Translations under genes and position numbers: made by a program
Shown: piece after piece, positions 53,641 through 64,000 of the stretch
How the letters are laid out: each line of letters starts with the position of its first letter
Position numbering within the stretch: the first letter of the stretch is position 1
Assembly: GCA_949825025.1 (NCBI GenBank)
Contig: OX463784.1
Coordinates: forward strand, 5,009,931-5,073,930
From: Siphlonurus alternatus
Taxonomy: Eukaryota; Arthropoda; Insecta; Ephemeroptera; Siphlonuridae
Direction of reading: 5' to 3'
DNA: 64,000 nucleotides
The notes under the pieces: model-generated
Told to the model about the DNA's origin: nothing
Seen by the model: the letters and a program-made list of their open reading frames with translations, nothing else
The model's database searches: none

Positions 53641-54256
53641 GCTGGATTTGTTTGCTTTTAATTTATTTCGTCCCAACCCAACATAAAATATTTTTTTCTT
53701 AAATTAATAATATTTGTTGATTATTTTAATAATGGTGATAAGAAAAAAATATTTAATTTTTATAATATTTATTTTTAAAATAATGCTGGAAGAAAGTAAT
53801 GTATTTAATATTTTATATATATATTTGCCATCTTAATAAGTACAGCAATAATTATAACGAGTAAATAAATGATAAAATTAATAATTTAATTGGCTATTAT
53901 AATTAGTTATTGTTCCATTTTAAGAACGAACATTCAAAAAAAAAAAATATGGTTTTTGAATTCCAAATCAATTTGATAAAAACAACAGAGAAGCAAAACT
54001 TGCACCGTCCATCTCTATGTATAGAGTGCGTTTGAAAAAAAAAATAAAAAAATAAATAAAAATTAAATAATAAATAAAAAAAATAATAAAAACAAACAAC
54101 GTCCTATTATAGAGGTTTGACGAAGTCAGCTGATTTTTTGGTGTTTCCACCGTCCTATCTAAAAACCTTTGTATAAAAAAAAACGTGAATTCGTTTGTTT
54201 GTTTTTTTCACTAAATATAAGGATTTTTTTAGGAAAAATTACTTTACAGAACATGG
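53641..54256. other. Intergenic between genes B and C, no gene seen
   Basis: A/T-rich with homopolymers near 53938 and 54030-54090. Confidence 0.5.
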
Positions 54257-54532
54257 CCGAGTTGAAATAAATTTCATCTATTTGCTATTATCCTATAAAG
54301 CTCTCCTCTCGTCTTATTTCCTCTTATTTTGCACCATTTTAGATGAAAAAAGAGGTGAAAAAGACGAGATTACGTCTTTTTTTCTCTTCTTGAACATAAA
54401 ATTTAAAACCATATTGTATTCATATCATCCTCACTTTGAGTGAAGAGGAAATAAGTTGTGTTTTAGAGGTAAAAAGTTTAGGTTTATACGTGTAAAGGAT
54501 GTGTTGTAGACGAAATTTTTTCAACTAGGGTC
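54257..54532 (-). mobile_element. M2 MITE copy, inverted
   Basis: CCGAGTTGAAATAAATTTCA to AATTTTTTCAACTAGGGT. Confidence 0.87.
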
Positions 54533-55019
54533 AGTCCAAACTGAAAAATAGTGTATAATGCTGCAAGATTTAGATTTTTTACGTAATTTATAAACGAAAA
54601 AAGTTTAAAAAAAAATGATTTATTTTCAAATGCAAGATGGACCTTTATAGCGACACAAATGAGCATCGCAAGGCATCCTCACTTGAAGCCTTTATTCTAT
54701 TTTTCAATCAGGAATTGTAAATGTATGCAATTGTTTTAATACAAAATAAATAATTTCTTCATTATTAACATGCTTACTTTTCTTAAGATAAAAATGTTAA
54801 ATGCTATAAAAAATACCTGCATATTCAATTATTGCGAATTAAACATATAAGGAAATTAAATTGCAGATTGTATGATTTTTCCCAAAATATTACAAAAAAT
54901 ATATAACATAATTTGTATCATCTTAATTATGAAGATAAATTTAGTATGATAAATATTTTCACTAATATTTTTTTTGCCACTCGTCACAGCATGCCTCTCA
55001 GAGCACGCCAGTCAGCTGT

Positions 55020-55330
55020 CTTCGCCAAGTTGTTGGTGACCTCATGACCTCCGAGAAAATTATTTTTTTCTTAACGATATCTCAGTTACTCAGTCAGATA
55101 ATATTTTTTACGACGGAATCGAATAAAATTAGTTTTAAAAAATTGAGATTGTTTTAATATGGTTTGAGTAAATTCAATCTTGCAGTTTTCTTGCAACAGC
55201 TCCATTTCCGGTTTTCGTCCATAAGGCCAATGTTAAACTTCTACCTCAGTTTTCACAAAACTGATAAGACAGATTCGCTTCAAAATTTGTATGCTACCTA
55301 TTGATCGTGAGTTCTAAGTCCCCTGCAAGT
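55020..55330 (-). repeat. M5 interspersed repeat, inverted copy
   Basis: CAGCTCCATTTCCGGTTTTC, then TGATAAGACAGATTCGCTTC, the reverse complement of 30312-30470 with scattered changes. Confidence 0.75.
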
Positions 55331-55487
55331 CTTGTTGCATTCAGGCGCAACGATTGCGAGATATCAAGCTACTGAGATGCATCCTTAATTGGAATAAACC
55401 GTATTTTATTGATGTAATTTTTTATTAATATTTTAAGAATGAAATAATAAATATAGTTCAATTGTGTATTAACATAGTGGAGTCTCT

Positions 55488-55750
55488 ACCCAGTGAAAAA
55501 TTACGTCTTCAATTCATCTTTTACATGTCTAAACTTTATTTTTTTTACCTCTAAAACACATCTTATTTTCTCTTCGCTCCAAGTGATAATGATATGGATG
55601 GAGACAATATTTCTAACATTTTATGCTCAAGAAGAGAAAAAATGACGTAATCTCGTCTTTATCCCTCTAAAATGATGCAAAATAAGAGGACAAAAGACAA
55701 GAGAAGAGCTTAATAGTGAAAAAAATATGAAATTTATTTCAACTCGGGTA
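55488..55750 (+). mobile_element. M2 MITE copy
   Basis: ACCCAGTGAAAAATTACGTC to TTATTTCAACTCGGGT. Confidence 0.87.
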
Positions 55751-55884
55751 TGGTTTCAATCTGTAGAAATTAGAAACAAAAATTAAAATTATTTCAAACT
55801 CCCGAATTTTATTATAAACATTTTAATTATTAAACATTACATCATCAATAAAAAATCGTAGATGTTTACTTGTTATCAGAGGTC

Positions 55885-56198
55885 GGGGTCAGTATTATCA
55901 AGTACGTACTTGCCAGATTTGCACATCAATTTACTGAATTGATTTTCCTCAATCCTGGTCAAAGTCTGGCGTGATTAACACGTGACTTCAGTCGTATCGT
56001 CATTAATATTCTTACTTTCAACCAATCAGAGAACGGGTAGTGCAGCTTTAAGCCAATTAGATTGACGGATATTTGACTTGATCCGGAGTATCAGAGAAAA
56101 ATTGACGATACTTGATTATTGAAGCAGCCTGTCACAGATATAAAAAGAGGGACTTCATCTCTCACGTCCAGACGTCGCGATTTGAACCTCGAGTGACG
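55885..56198 (+). promoter_or_regulatory. Gene C promoter and non-coding exon 1
   Basis: TTTCAACCAATCAGAGAACG, AGCCAATTAGATTGACGG and TGACGATACTTGATTATTGA precede TATAAAAAG at 56139. Transcription would start near 56169. Exon 1 ends GAGTGACG/GTGAGTG. Confidence 0.77.
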
Positions 56199-56281
56199 GT
56201 GAGTGTTGTGATAATAAGTCTTAGATAAGTGCACTTATGTACAATGTATGAAACAATTTGTAACTTCACTTAAGCAATATA

Positions 56282-56597
56282 TGGAGTATCGACTTCAAAA
56301 TTTTTTATTGCAGAAATGGATGGAGGGTGCAAAGTTATGCTACCCTGATTTTTTTCATATTTTTTACAACCAGGCACTATTTTTAAAAAATTATTGAAAG
56401 TTCTTTTTATGACGTCACGAGGCGCAGCTCCTTAAGAAAAGGATAGGACTTGCCACCTCGTGACGTTACAAAAAGAACTTTCGATAATTTTTTAAAAATA
56501 GTTCCCGGTCTGTTAAATATCTGAAAAAATTCAGGGTAGCATAACTTTGCAACCTCTATCCATTTCTGCAATAAAAAAAAATGAAGTTGATGCACCA
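56282..56597. mobile_element. M1 MITE copy, gene C intron 1
   Basis: TGGAGTATCGACTTCAAAAT to ATGAAGTTGATGCACCA. Confidence 0.85.
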
Positions 56598-56711
56598 TCG
56601 AAGATTATAAATTTATAAAAAAAATGACATTTTGCGTCGATGATTAATTATTAAGATCTATTGCAGGCAACTATAGTAATTCATAATTATTATATCTATA
56701 ATAATTAAGAA

Positions 56712-57060
56712 AGGTGTGGCGCAGTACGCTTGACCGGGTCTCGTCAGATCACCGAAGTTAAGCAACGCCGAGCGTGGTTAGTAGTTAATAGATGGGTGAC
56801 CATTTAAAAAAAATAACATGGTTCCAACCCATATGTGTATATAAATCATTGCGCTTTTCCAATATGTAGTTCCCTGGGTTTAATTGGAACATTGCACTTC
56901 CGGTTCATTGACAAAAGCTGTAGCGTCCATCCTGGCTGAGGTTTCCACGTTTCCCTCAGTCACAGGCAAATTCCAGGATGGATTGTAAGGCCGCGTGGCC
57001 ACCCTTCCGGAAGAGCCCGCGAAACGCTTAAGTTATTATTTCGGATGGTTCGGTTTTTCA
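56712..57060 (+). mobile_element. 5S-derived SINE, second subfamily
   Basis: The best 5S match in the window: GGGTCTCGTCAGATCACCGA, AGTTAAGCAACGCCGAGCGT, GGTTAGTA and GATGGGTGACC. It lacks a long poly-A and ends with CGCTTAAGTTATTATTTCGG. Confidence 0.85.
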
Positions 57061-57157
57061 AAGTAGTTTATAATTAATTAGTACCAAGAAGGGTTTAATT
57101 TTAAGAAAATCAGTGTTTCAATGTCATTCATTATGATAATTATTTGACCGCTATGAC

Positions 57158-57972
57158 CAGTGGCGTAGCCAGGCTTTGCCCAAGGGGGGGGGGTTTCTTC
57201 AGGATAAAGATTGAGAACAGTCCACTGGGGGGTTCGGGGGGCGTAGCCCCTCAATAGCCCGCCGCAGGCGCGATTTTTTTTAAGGACACGCCCCTTTTTT
57301 AGGGTAAATTCATGAAAAAATACTATTATATTAGAGAATATGGCCTGATGCAATTTTTTTAACATTTTATATTGTTTTCACCCTATTTTTCATTTTTTTT
57401 TTCAATATGTGCGTAATAAATAAAGCTTTGAGTAAATCATTTTAATTTTAAATCAAGTAATTCATGTAATCACTTTTATATTATTTTTATAGAATCAGTG
57501 TACGTGTCATTAAATTGAATTTGATTTTTAAAATTTATTTAATAATCCAAGTTCACATCATTAAGATATTGTAAAAATAAATAAAAAAGTGAATTGCTTC
57601 TCTTATTTTTGTTAAATTTTGTCTGCACCGCGTGGAGCAACCATGCAATTAAATGAAAGTGCAGGCAGTGCAGCACACGTGAGAGCGTTTTAACTTATAC
57701 AATAGTAGTTATATGCACATGCAGTTTGTAAGGGAAATAAAAATTTTATTTATGAGTCGCACTTTTTCCTATTAAAATTAAAAACTAACTTATCATTTGT
57801 TTATTTTAAAGAAAAGACTACTTGATATCCCCTAAATTTCGATTTTTTATTTAACTTTTTTTTTTTCAATTTTCTATAATTTTTCCTTTTTTCTTCTTAT
57901 ATCCAGTCATTACTCGATCTTCATGGGGGGGGGGGTTAAACCCCGAACCCCCCCCCCTTGGCTACGCCACTG
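57158..57972. mobile_element. hAT-like non-autonomous element with 8-bp target duplication
   Basis: CAGTGGCGTAGCCAGG mirrors TTGGCTACGCCACTG, flanked by GCTATGAC at 57150-57157 and 57973-57980. Poly-G/poly-C runs sit just inside each end. No transposase ORF. Confidence 0.92.
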
Positions 57973-57980
57973 GCTATGAC

Positions 57981-58276
57981 CCTGACCTCTAAATGCGACG
58001 TAATAAATTAAATTCATTGAAATGTCTATAATGCTATAATTTTTAAATAAGTGCATTAGAAATTAATTTATAGACAATTTGCATAATAATGGAAGATAAC
58101 ATTAAACAATGATATTACAAATATGATCATAATTATGTAAAATCAATTTTATGTCAAAATTAAAGTTAATTATCCTTTAGAATCATATATTTATTATCAG
58201 ACTCTGAATATAATTTGTTCCATAAAAGTTTAATCAAAAGTGATTTCAATTAATATTCTTCTCCCCACCCCTCCCC

Positions 58277-58284
<8 letters not shown>
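57981..58284. other. Gene C intron 1 segment, no gene seen
   Basis: AT-rich, no recognisable repeat before the SINE. Confidence 0.5.
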
Positions 58285-58308
<24 letters not shown>

Positions 58309-58680
58309 CGAGGATACACCCCTAAGAGCTTATTACAGCTCGCGGCGGGGTAATGAGTAGGGATAAGGTAGGGGATGGATGGTGGCCACGGCCTGTTACG
58401 CTTCCCAGCACATTCGCTGAAACTGAGGGAACCGTGGAAAACCTCAATTAGGACGGACACCTCTACTGTTTATCAATGGATCAAAGTGATGTCCAAAGCC
58501 TGGGGAACCACACACAAGTGCATCACTGCATTGGGTGGAAAGCGAGAAAAATTTATCCCAGGGAGAGAGCAGCGTAATTTTTACTTGAAACGGTCACCCA
58601 TCCAAGTACTAACCACGCTCGACATAGCTTGACTTCGGTGATCTAACAAGAACTAGTCAATGCACTGCGCTACGCTCAAA
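58285..58680 (-). mobile_element. 5S-derived SINE, poly-A subfamily
   Basis: The poly-T at 58280-58309 is the minus-strand poly-A tail. The body includes GGAACCACACACAAGTGCAT. The 5S part (GGTCACCCATCCAAGTACTA, then GACTTCGGTGATCTAACAAG) is at the right. Confidence 0.85.
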
Positions 58681-58868
58681 ATAAATTTGGTACTTTTACT
58701 ATCTACGAGAATTATTACTTAATATATGTTGGAGAAACCATGGTGGTGTGGACAAGTTTTCTCGGTGGCACAAAAGATGTAAAAATTACTCTGATCGTAT
58801 TTTATGTACACTATATATGCAGGTATATTATTATATTATTTATTCATGGTACCTCTGACATCCCCCAG

Positions 58869-61864
58869 ATGGCAGGTCTGCAGGTTGGTTTGTTGCTGCT
58901 CGTGTCCTGGGTGACCTTCCTGCAAATTGGAGGTGAGGAATTGAACTATACTTGACAAGTTGAACATATATATACTATATATATATATATATAGTTGGTT
59001 GAACTATATTATACTTCCACCAACACGTTACGCAACTATAACATACTAATGAAACGTAAATATTAATTGTTTAACATTTTTGTAAATAAATTAAAATACT
59101 ATATTGTAAATATTATGTTTTTTTTTTTATATAAATTTGTACTGAAACAAATTATTGTAAAGTCGGTATTACATGATACAATTTTGTATACAATAGTTAA
59201 AAAAATTGCATCGTGTAATGTCTGCTTTAGATATTTTAAATTGCATTTAATTTATTTCAATAAGAACATTATACTTCCTTAGTTTTTATCTTTTTATTTA
59301 TTTTATTTTTCTATAATTATAATATATATATATTAAAATCTTAGAATTTTTGAAATATTTATAAAAAATTAATAATATTAATTAAATTATATAAAAATAT
59401 AACAAAATAATAATTACAATATGCAGTCTTTCCATTAGCAATGAAATATGTGTTTTAAAGTAAAGTGCGCGCTAGAAAAAAAAGTTGAGTTAGTATTTTC
59501 TAAAAATAGTTCAAGTAGTCCTCCATATCAAACCAAAATTAAAAAAGTTCTATCTCAAATAGGTATGCCAGAAAAAAATTCCAAAGTCAGAGTGAACGCG
59601 TCGCTTAACATGGGGCCTTACCTAACAAAAACCCTCGAATATCTCGAAAAAATACACCGTTATAAATAGGTGGTATGAAAAAAATATAGTGATGTTCTAT
59701 GACCCAAGCTTTAACCAAAAACCGATTTAAAAAAAATTCTCTCGAATCCATTTTTCCGTAAAAAAATAATAAAAAATCTTATGGGAATTAACATGGTAGA
59801 TTTTCTTGATTTTTTTACGGAAAAATGGATTCGAGAGAAATTTTTTTTAATCGGTTTTTGGTTAAAGCTTGGGTCATAGAACATCACTATATTTTTTTCA
59901 TACCACCTAACGGTGTATTTTTTCGAGATATTCGAGGGGTTTTGTCAGGTAAGGCCCCATGTTAAGCGACGCGTTCACTCTGACTTTGGAATTTTTTTCT
60001 GGCAAACCTATTTGAGATAGAATTTTTTGAATTTTGGTTTGATATGGAGGACTACTTGAACTATTTTTAGAAAATACTAACTCAACTTTTTTTTCTAGCG
60101 CGCACTTTACTTTAAGACGGAATCTTAAACATAATGATTGATATATTACATTTCAATCATGCTTTACATAAATACACTTGCTGCATAAATTTAATGATAA
60201 AATTGCAACCTTTCTGTTGCATGAGCAAAAACAAGACTGCATGCTGTTTGTTTTGAAAAGGAATAATGCATATTAATGAGTATAATGAGTTAGCCCTTAG
60301 TTGAAAAATTACGTCCTCAACTCGTCCTTTACACGTCTAAACCTAATCTTTTTCCCTCTAAAACACATCTGATTTCCTCTTCGCTTAAAGTGAGGATGAA
60401 ATGAAGACAATAATAATATCTCTATCATTTCATGCTCAAGAAGAGAAAAAAAAAAGACGTAATGTCGTCCTTTTCTCCCTTCTTTTACTCTAAAATGGTG
60501 CAATATAAGAGAAAAGACGAGAGGAGAGTTTAATAGCGAAGAAAATATGAAATATATTTCAACTCTGGGCTCAACATATAAATATTATTCATATAGTATT
60601 AAAATTGTAATAGCAGCTAAATGACTTTTATTTATAAATATTTATATATTAAAGTTTAATGTTTCGATTGCAGGAGGCTCAGCATACACGTGGAATGCCG
60701 GTCAGTGGATGCAGAAGTTTGGTGAAGAAACCAAAGTAAGTAATGTCACAGCTGAGTACACTCTCATCTTCTTGGAAATTTTCCAACATGCAGTCTTGTT
60801 AATTACCATGTAATTGTTATGAACCTCACAGGCTGCAAATGGAAATATTCCATGGCGAGGAGTGTACATCGTGACTTTCAATATCTAATTAGGAACAGTT
60901 ATATTTGTAGATAAGATATTCGAGAAAATATTTACATAAACTATATTCTGTACGGTGCATGAAATCGTACGAGAAGTTGCATTAAAATATAACCACTTTA
61001 TAAATCCTTCATCATAATAATATTTTCTTTACTTTGAATGTGCTATTTTATATTTAATTTTCACGTTTTATATCAATTTCAAAATTTATCCAGGATTCGA
61101 ACCTGGGAGGTGGATAGACCACAGAGTAAGCTCTCTATTTAACTAAAGTACGGTGAATTGAATAATTTATTATCACTTATATTTATTTAATTTATTTACT
61201 TTAAAGTAATTACCTACTAGTGTTAAGATTGTGAGCAAAGAAACATGGTGGATTATATTATCGCTTAAAATTATATTTTTAGTTTTTCATATTAATAAAA
61301 TATTCATCGACAGAAAGCACCATTAGTATATACTGGTCACCTTCGAAAATTTCTCACTTGCATCCTTGTTAATCACCATGTCCTGTGTTATTCTTATACG
61401 GGCCTTGGCAAGGCCACAAAGGGAAATATTCCAAGGCGATGAGTGTACATCAAGAAATTTTAGTAACATGACTCAAAATTTACTAACAAGTAGTTAGTGC
61501 ACATTAATTAATTTTAATTTATTTTCTGCAGTGTGACAAACATACTAAAGCTGTGGAGCAGTTGACCAACAAAATTCACGAACTTCAACAAAAGTAAGTT
61601 TTTATTTGAAACAATTAAAATACTAATTATCAATTAATGTTATTACACTTTTTGTAACATCTCATTTATTTGTACTTTTTAACTGTAATTTTATTCAATT
61701 GGCAAATTATAAGCTCTATTGTCGGACAACAATGATGCTAATAATCATCAATGATAATGAGAACATTGTTGACCTTAATCTTGATGTAACTTTTTAAATT
61801 TTATATCACTTCATATAGGTTCACATACTTCATATACAAATAAAATTATATAAAATTTTCAAAA

Positions 61865-61902
<38 letters not shown>

Positions 61903-62342
61903 CCAACATAACGTCAATGCATGGGTTCAATATAAAAGCATATTCATATATAAAACTTGTGCACGCCGATTACGCCATCAAATAATTCGCCATATTATAA
62001 TCATCAATTGTTCACTATTAAAGTGAGGCTTATATCCATGTTATAACGATTAGAAGTTAAATCAAGATGTTGAACCTACATTTTGACCTGTCTGAATATA
62101 ATAATGGAATTTTATAAACGAAACTTGAATTAAATACATTAAAATATTTTTTAATAATTTATTAAAAATATTTTTTTAATTTTTCTTAACGTTAACTGAA
62201 TTATTAGTTATCACATATTGTCTAATATATCTTTGTACATGTTAAGTTGCAACACGGGGAAAGAGACTCAAATCACCGCACAATACGAGCAGAAACTTAA
62301 GGAACAAAATGAAAAGTTCGAGCAGGAGATTTGGAAATTGAG
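58869..62342 (+). CDS. Secreted coiled-coil C-type lectin, gene C (exons 2-5; 3' part outside window)
   Basis: Coding exons: 58869-58932 (signal peptide MAGLQVGLLLLVSWVTFLQI), 60674-60735 (SAYTWNAGQWMQKFGEETK), 61532-61593 (CDKHTKAVEQLTNKIHELQQ) and 62247-62342 (NTGKETQITAQYEQKLKEQN, then EKFEQEIWKLR). The start ATG directly follows the acceptor CCCCCAG, as in gene B. Phases (1, 0, 2, 2) equal those of gene B, and 94 codons are open. The encoded part is the secretion signal and the first coiled-coil segments; the long coil exon and the lectin domain must lie beyond 64000. A giant palindrome starts about 22 bp after the exon 5 donor. Confidence 0.87.
59457..60113. repeat. 657-bp near-perfect palindrome, gene C intron 2
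   Basis: AAAGTAAAGTGCGCGCTAGA mirrors CTAGCGCGCACTTTACTTT. Pairing is nearly continuous to a centre at about 59785. The 73-codon ORF here is an arm translation. Confidence 0.9.
60294..60570 (+). mobile_element. M2 MITE copy
   Basis: CCCTTAGTTGAAAAATTACG to ATATTTCAACTCTGGG. Confidence 0.85.
60755..60869. repeat. Foldback element of the GTACA/CCTTGG family
   Basis: AGTACACTCTCATCTTCTTG mirrors CATGGCGAGGAGTGTAC. Confidence 0.7.
61326..61450. repeat. Foldback element, same family
   Basis: TATACTGGTCACCTTCGAAA mirrors ATTCCAAGGCGATGAGTGTA. Confidence 0.7.
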
Positions 62343-62363
62343 GTAAGATAAAATATTTTTTAA

Positions 62364-64000
62364 AGGGGGTGTGACTTTTCAAAATTAAAAACTCACCAAA
62401 AAATCTTCTTTCCAAAAATGTAAATTTCACTTTCCTCCGACTCCCCGTTCCTTCCATACCGCCCGGTCAAAAGTCTACTATGACGTCACATTACTTAAGG
62501 TCGCGCGCAAGAAAGCAAGCAAGCAAGTGGCGGCGAGCGCTAAAATCCACGTTTTCGCGTCTTTAAGCCCGCCTAGCAGCCGACAGCAAAGAGATAAAAA
62601 TTATCCGCCACGGGATAATTTTATCTAAAGAACATTCTGCGTTTGTACCCGCTTTCGGCATTTCTTCATTTTAATTAGGAAATTAAATATCACGATGCAA
62701 ACTCAAATTTTATACAGATTTCTTTTGTCAACTGACTTCAAACACAAAATATTTTATCAAGCATCTGATAACTTTATTGTAGACACACGTATTGGATTGA
62801 CATATTATATATGTACAGTGCATACGATTTATATTATGTATATGGTATTTCAACAGTATTTTAATTACCTATGATTTTAGCCGCAGTATTACATTATATA
62901 AATTTATATATAATTATAAAATCACGGCAAACACGCAAATAAAACTGTTATTATTTTGTGCATGATCGCTATATTTATTTACTTTCTTCGACGTTTGTAT
63001 TTAAGTTATATAAATATGCAGCATATAATATATAGTGATTATTCGATATTACCATTATTAATTATTAATACAATATACTTTAAATTATTATATTTAGTCT
63101 AACATACATATAAGACATAATATATATCTTTTATTGCACTCATTATACGCTTGCTATTATGCATAAAAATATGGAAATTTATAAAAAATTATGTGATTCA
63201 ATTAACTAAAGGTGCAGTGATAACAATCTGAGAGATAACGTGGAGGAGGCGACGGTATTGAATGCTGATGCAAAACAAATTTTTACAAAACTGAACTGAA
63301 AAAATCTCCCTACATTCTTGCTCCCTTATGTGTGCGGCCGGAACTGTCCGCTGACACTGAAAGCCAGAGTAAGCCCACGTGTCTATAAAGAAACAAAACT
63401 TTGCAATTATAAATAATTATATATTTTTGCCTCAAAATCAAATTAAAAATTTGTTCATTATTTGTATTTTATAATAATATGTAAAATCTAAAATCATTGA
63501 ACCTGATTGAACGTACAGTACTATACTATATATTATATATATAGTCTACAACTAAATAACAGTTAACATTATAATATAGTAATACTATACAAATACTATA
63601 TTATATAATGTTAATTGTTATTTAGACGAAATATAATACAGACTGGGCCAGAAATAATGTTCCGATCGTACGCTAAATTTTGGTAGGGAGGACTTTCAGC
63701 TAGAAAGTTGAAATTTGGCATACATAAAGCCAAGGGTTGTAAGTTTTTTGACATGTGTTAGAATTTTTTTAAAATTAATCTTTCATGCCTTTTTAGGGGT
63801 GGATTTACGATTTGCATTACTTCCTTATGGCATTTCCATGTTAAATTAAGTTGATAAAAAAATTTTGTCCGATCAGCACCAAAATTTATTCCTAGGGGGA
63901 TAAAAACACGCTGAATCTAATGGTGTATTTTAAAATGTGATAAAAACAACCCCTAACGATATATTGACCTTTATTGCATTAAAAAATATTTGCATCCTAA
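62364..64000 (+). repeat. Left arm of a second giant palindrome, gene C intron 5 (runs off window)
   Basis: AAGGGGGTGTGACTTTTCAA continues through TCACTTTCCTCCGACTCCCC into the same sequence as 424-1930. It differs from the left copy at few positions but retains the outer part missing at the left edge. The window ends before the loop. Confidence 0.92.

Noticed and set aside
61085..61155. tRNA gene on the minus strand near a perfect CCAGGTTCGAATCCTGG T-arm
   Set aside because: The T-arm is good, but I could not fold D, anticodon and acceptor arms; possibly a SINE head or relic.

Overview
This is AT-rich, intron-rich animal DNA, most likely from an arthropod. The pointers are spliced genes with GT-AG introns and TATA/CCAAT promoters, a secreted C-type lectin family, a Gly/Ala-rich secreted protein of a kind I recall from insects and relatives, a Gypsy-group element with an F-type envelope gene, and 5S-rRNA-derived SINEs. 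I cannot name the species. Most short ORFs in the window are chance frames inside repeats.

The backbone is a same-strand tandem array of coiled-coil C-type lectin genes. Gene A (5720-12760) lacks its first five exons, which lie off the left edge. Gene B (about 29620-53640) has every exon in the window, but its large coiled-coil exon is split by an 11.58-kb transposon. Gene C (from about 56169) runs off the right edge after exon 5. Exon order, splice phases, promoter, signal-peptide exon and 3'UTR exon match between units. An orphan 3'UTR exon at 27862 marks a fourth, destroyed unit. The predicted products are secreted: signal peptide, short Trp-containing segment, coiled coil, C-terminal lectin domain.

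Between genes A and B, on the opposite strand, lies a complete six-exon gene (15674-20853) for a 275-residue secreted protein with a Gly-rich block, Ala/Gln-rich helices and a Gly/His tail. Next comes a 5'-truncated, frameshifted Gypsy/errantivirus-like element (21520-27858: RNase H, integrase, env, probable 3' LTR), itself carrying a 1.96-kb palindrome.

The rest is dominated by inverted-repeat elements. I use these labels. M1: about 310 bp, TIR TGGAGTATCGACCTCAAT. M2: about 270 bp, TIR ACCCTAGTTGAAA. M3: about 150 bp, TIR GGGCGCGATTCACGAAGCAG. M4: repeats around 30117 and 31640. M5: around 30315 and 55020. M6: about 660 bp, at 44425 and 46875. M7: about 390 bp, at 18191 and 19895. There are also hAT-like elements with 8-bp duplications, single palindromes of 0.1-0.7 kb, and a 3.35-kb near-perfect palindrome at 424-3776 that starts again at 62364 in the same intron of gene C. 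Shared insertions in paralogous introns let the gene duplications be ordered relative to the insertions.
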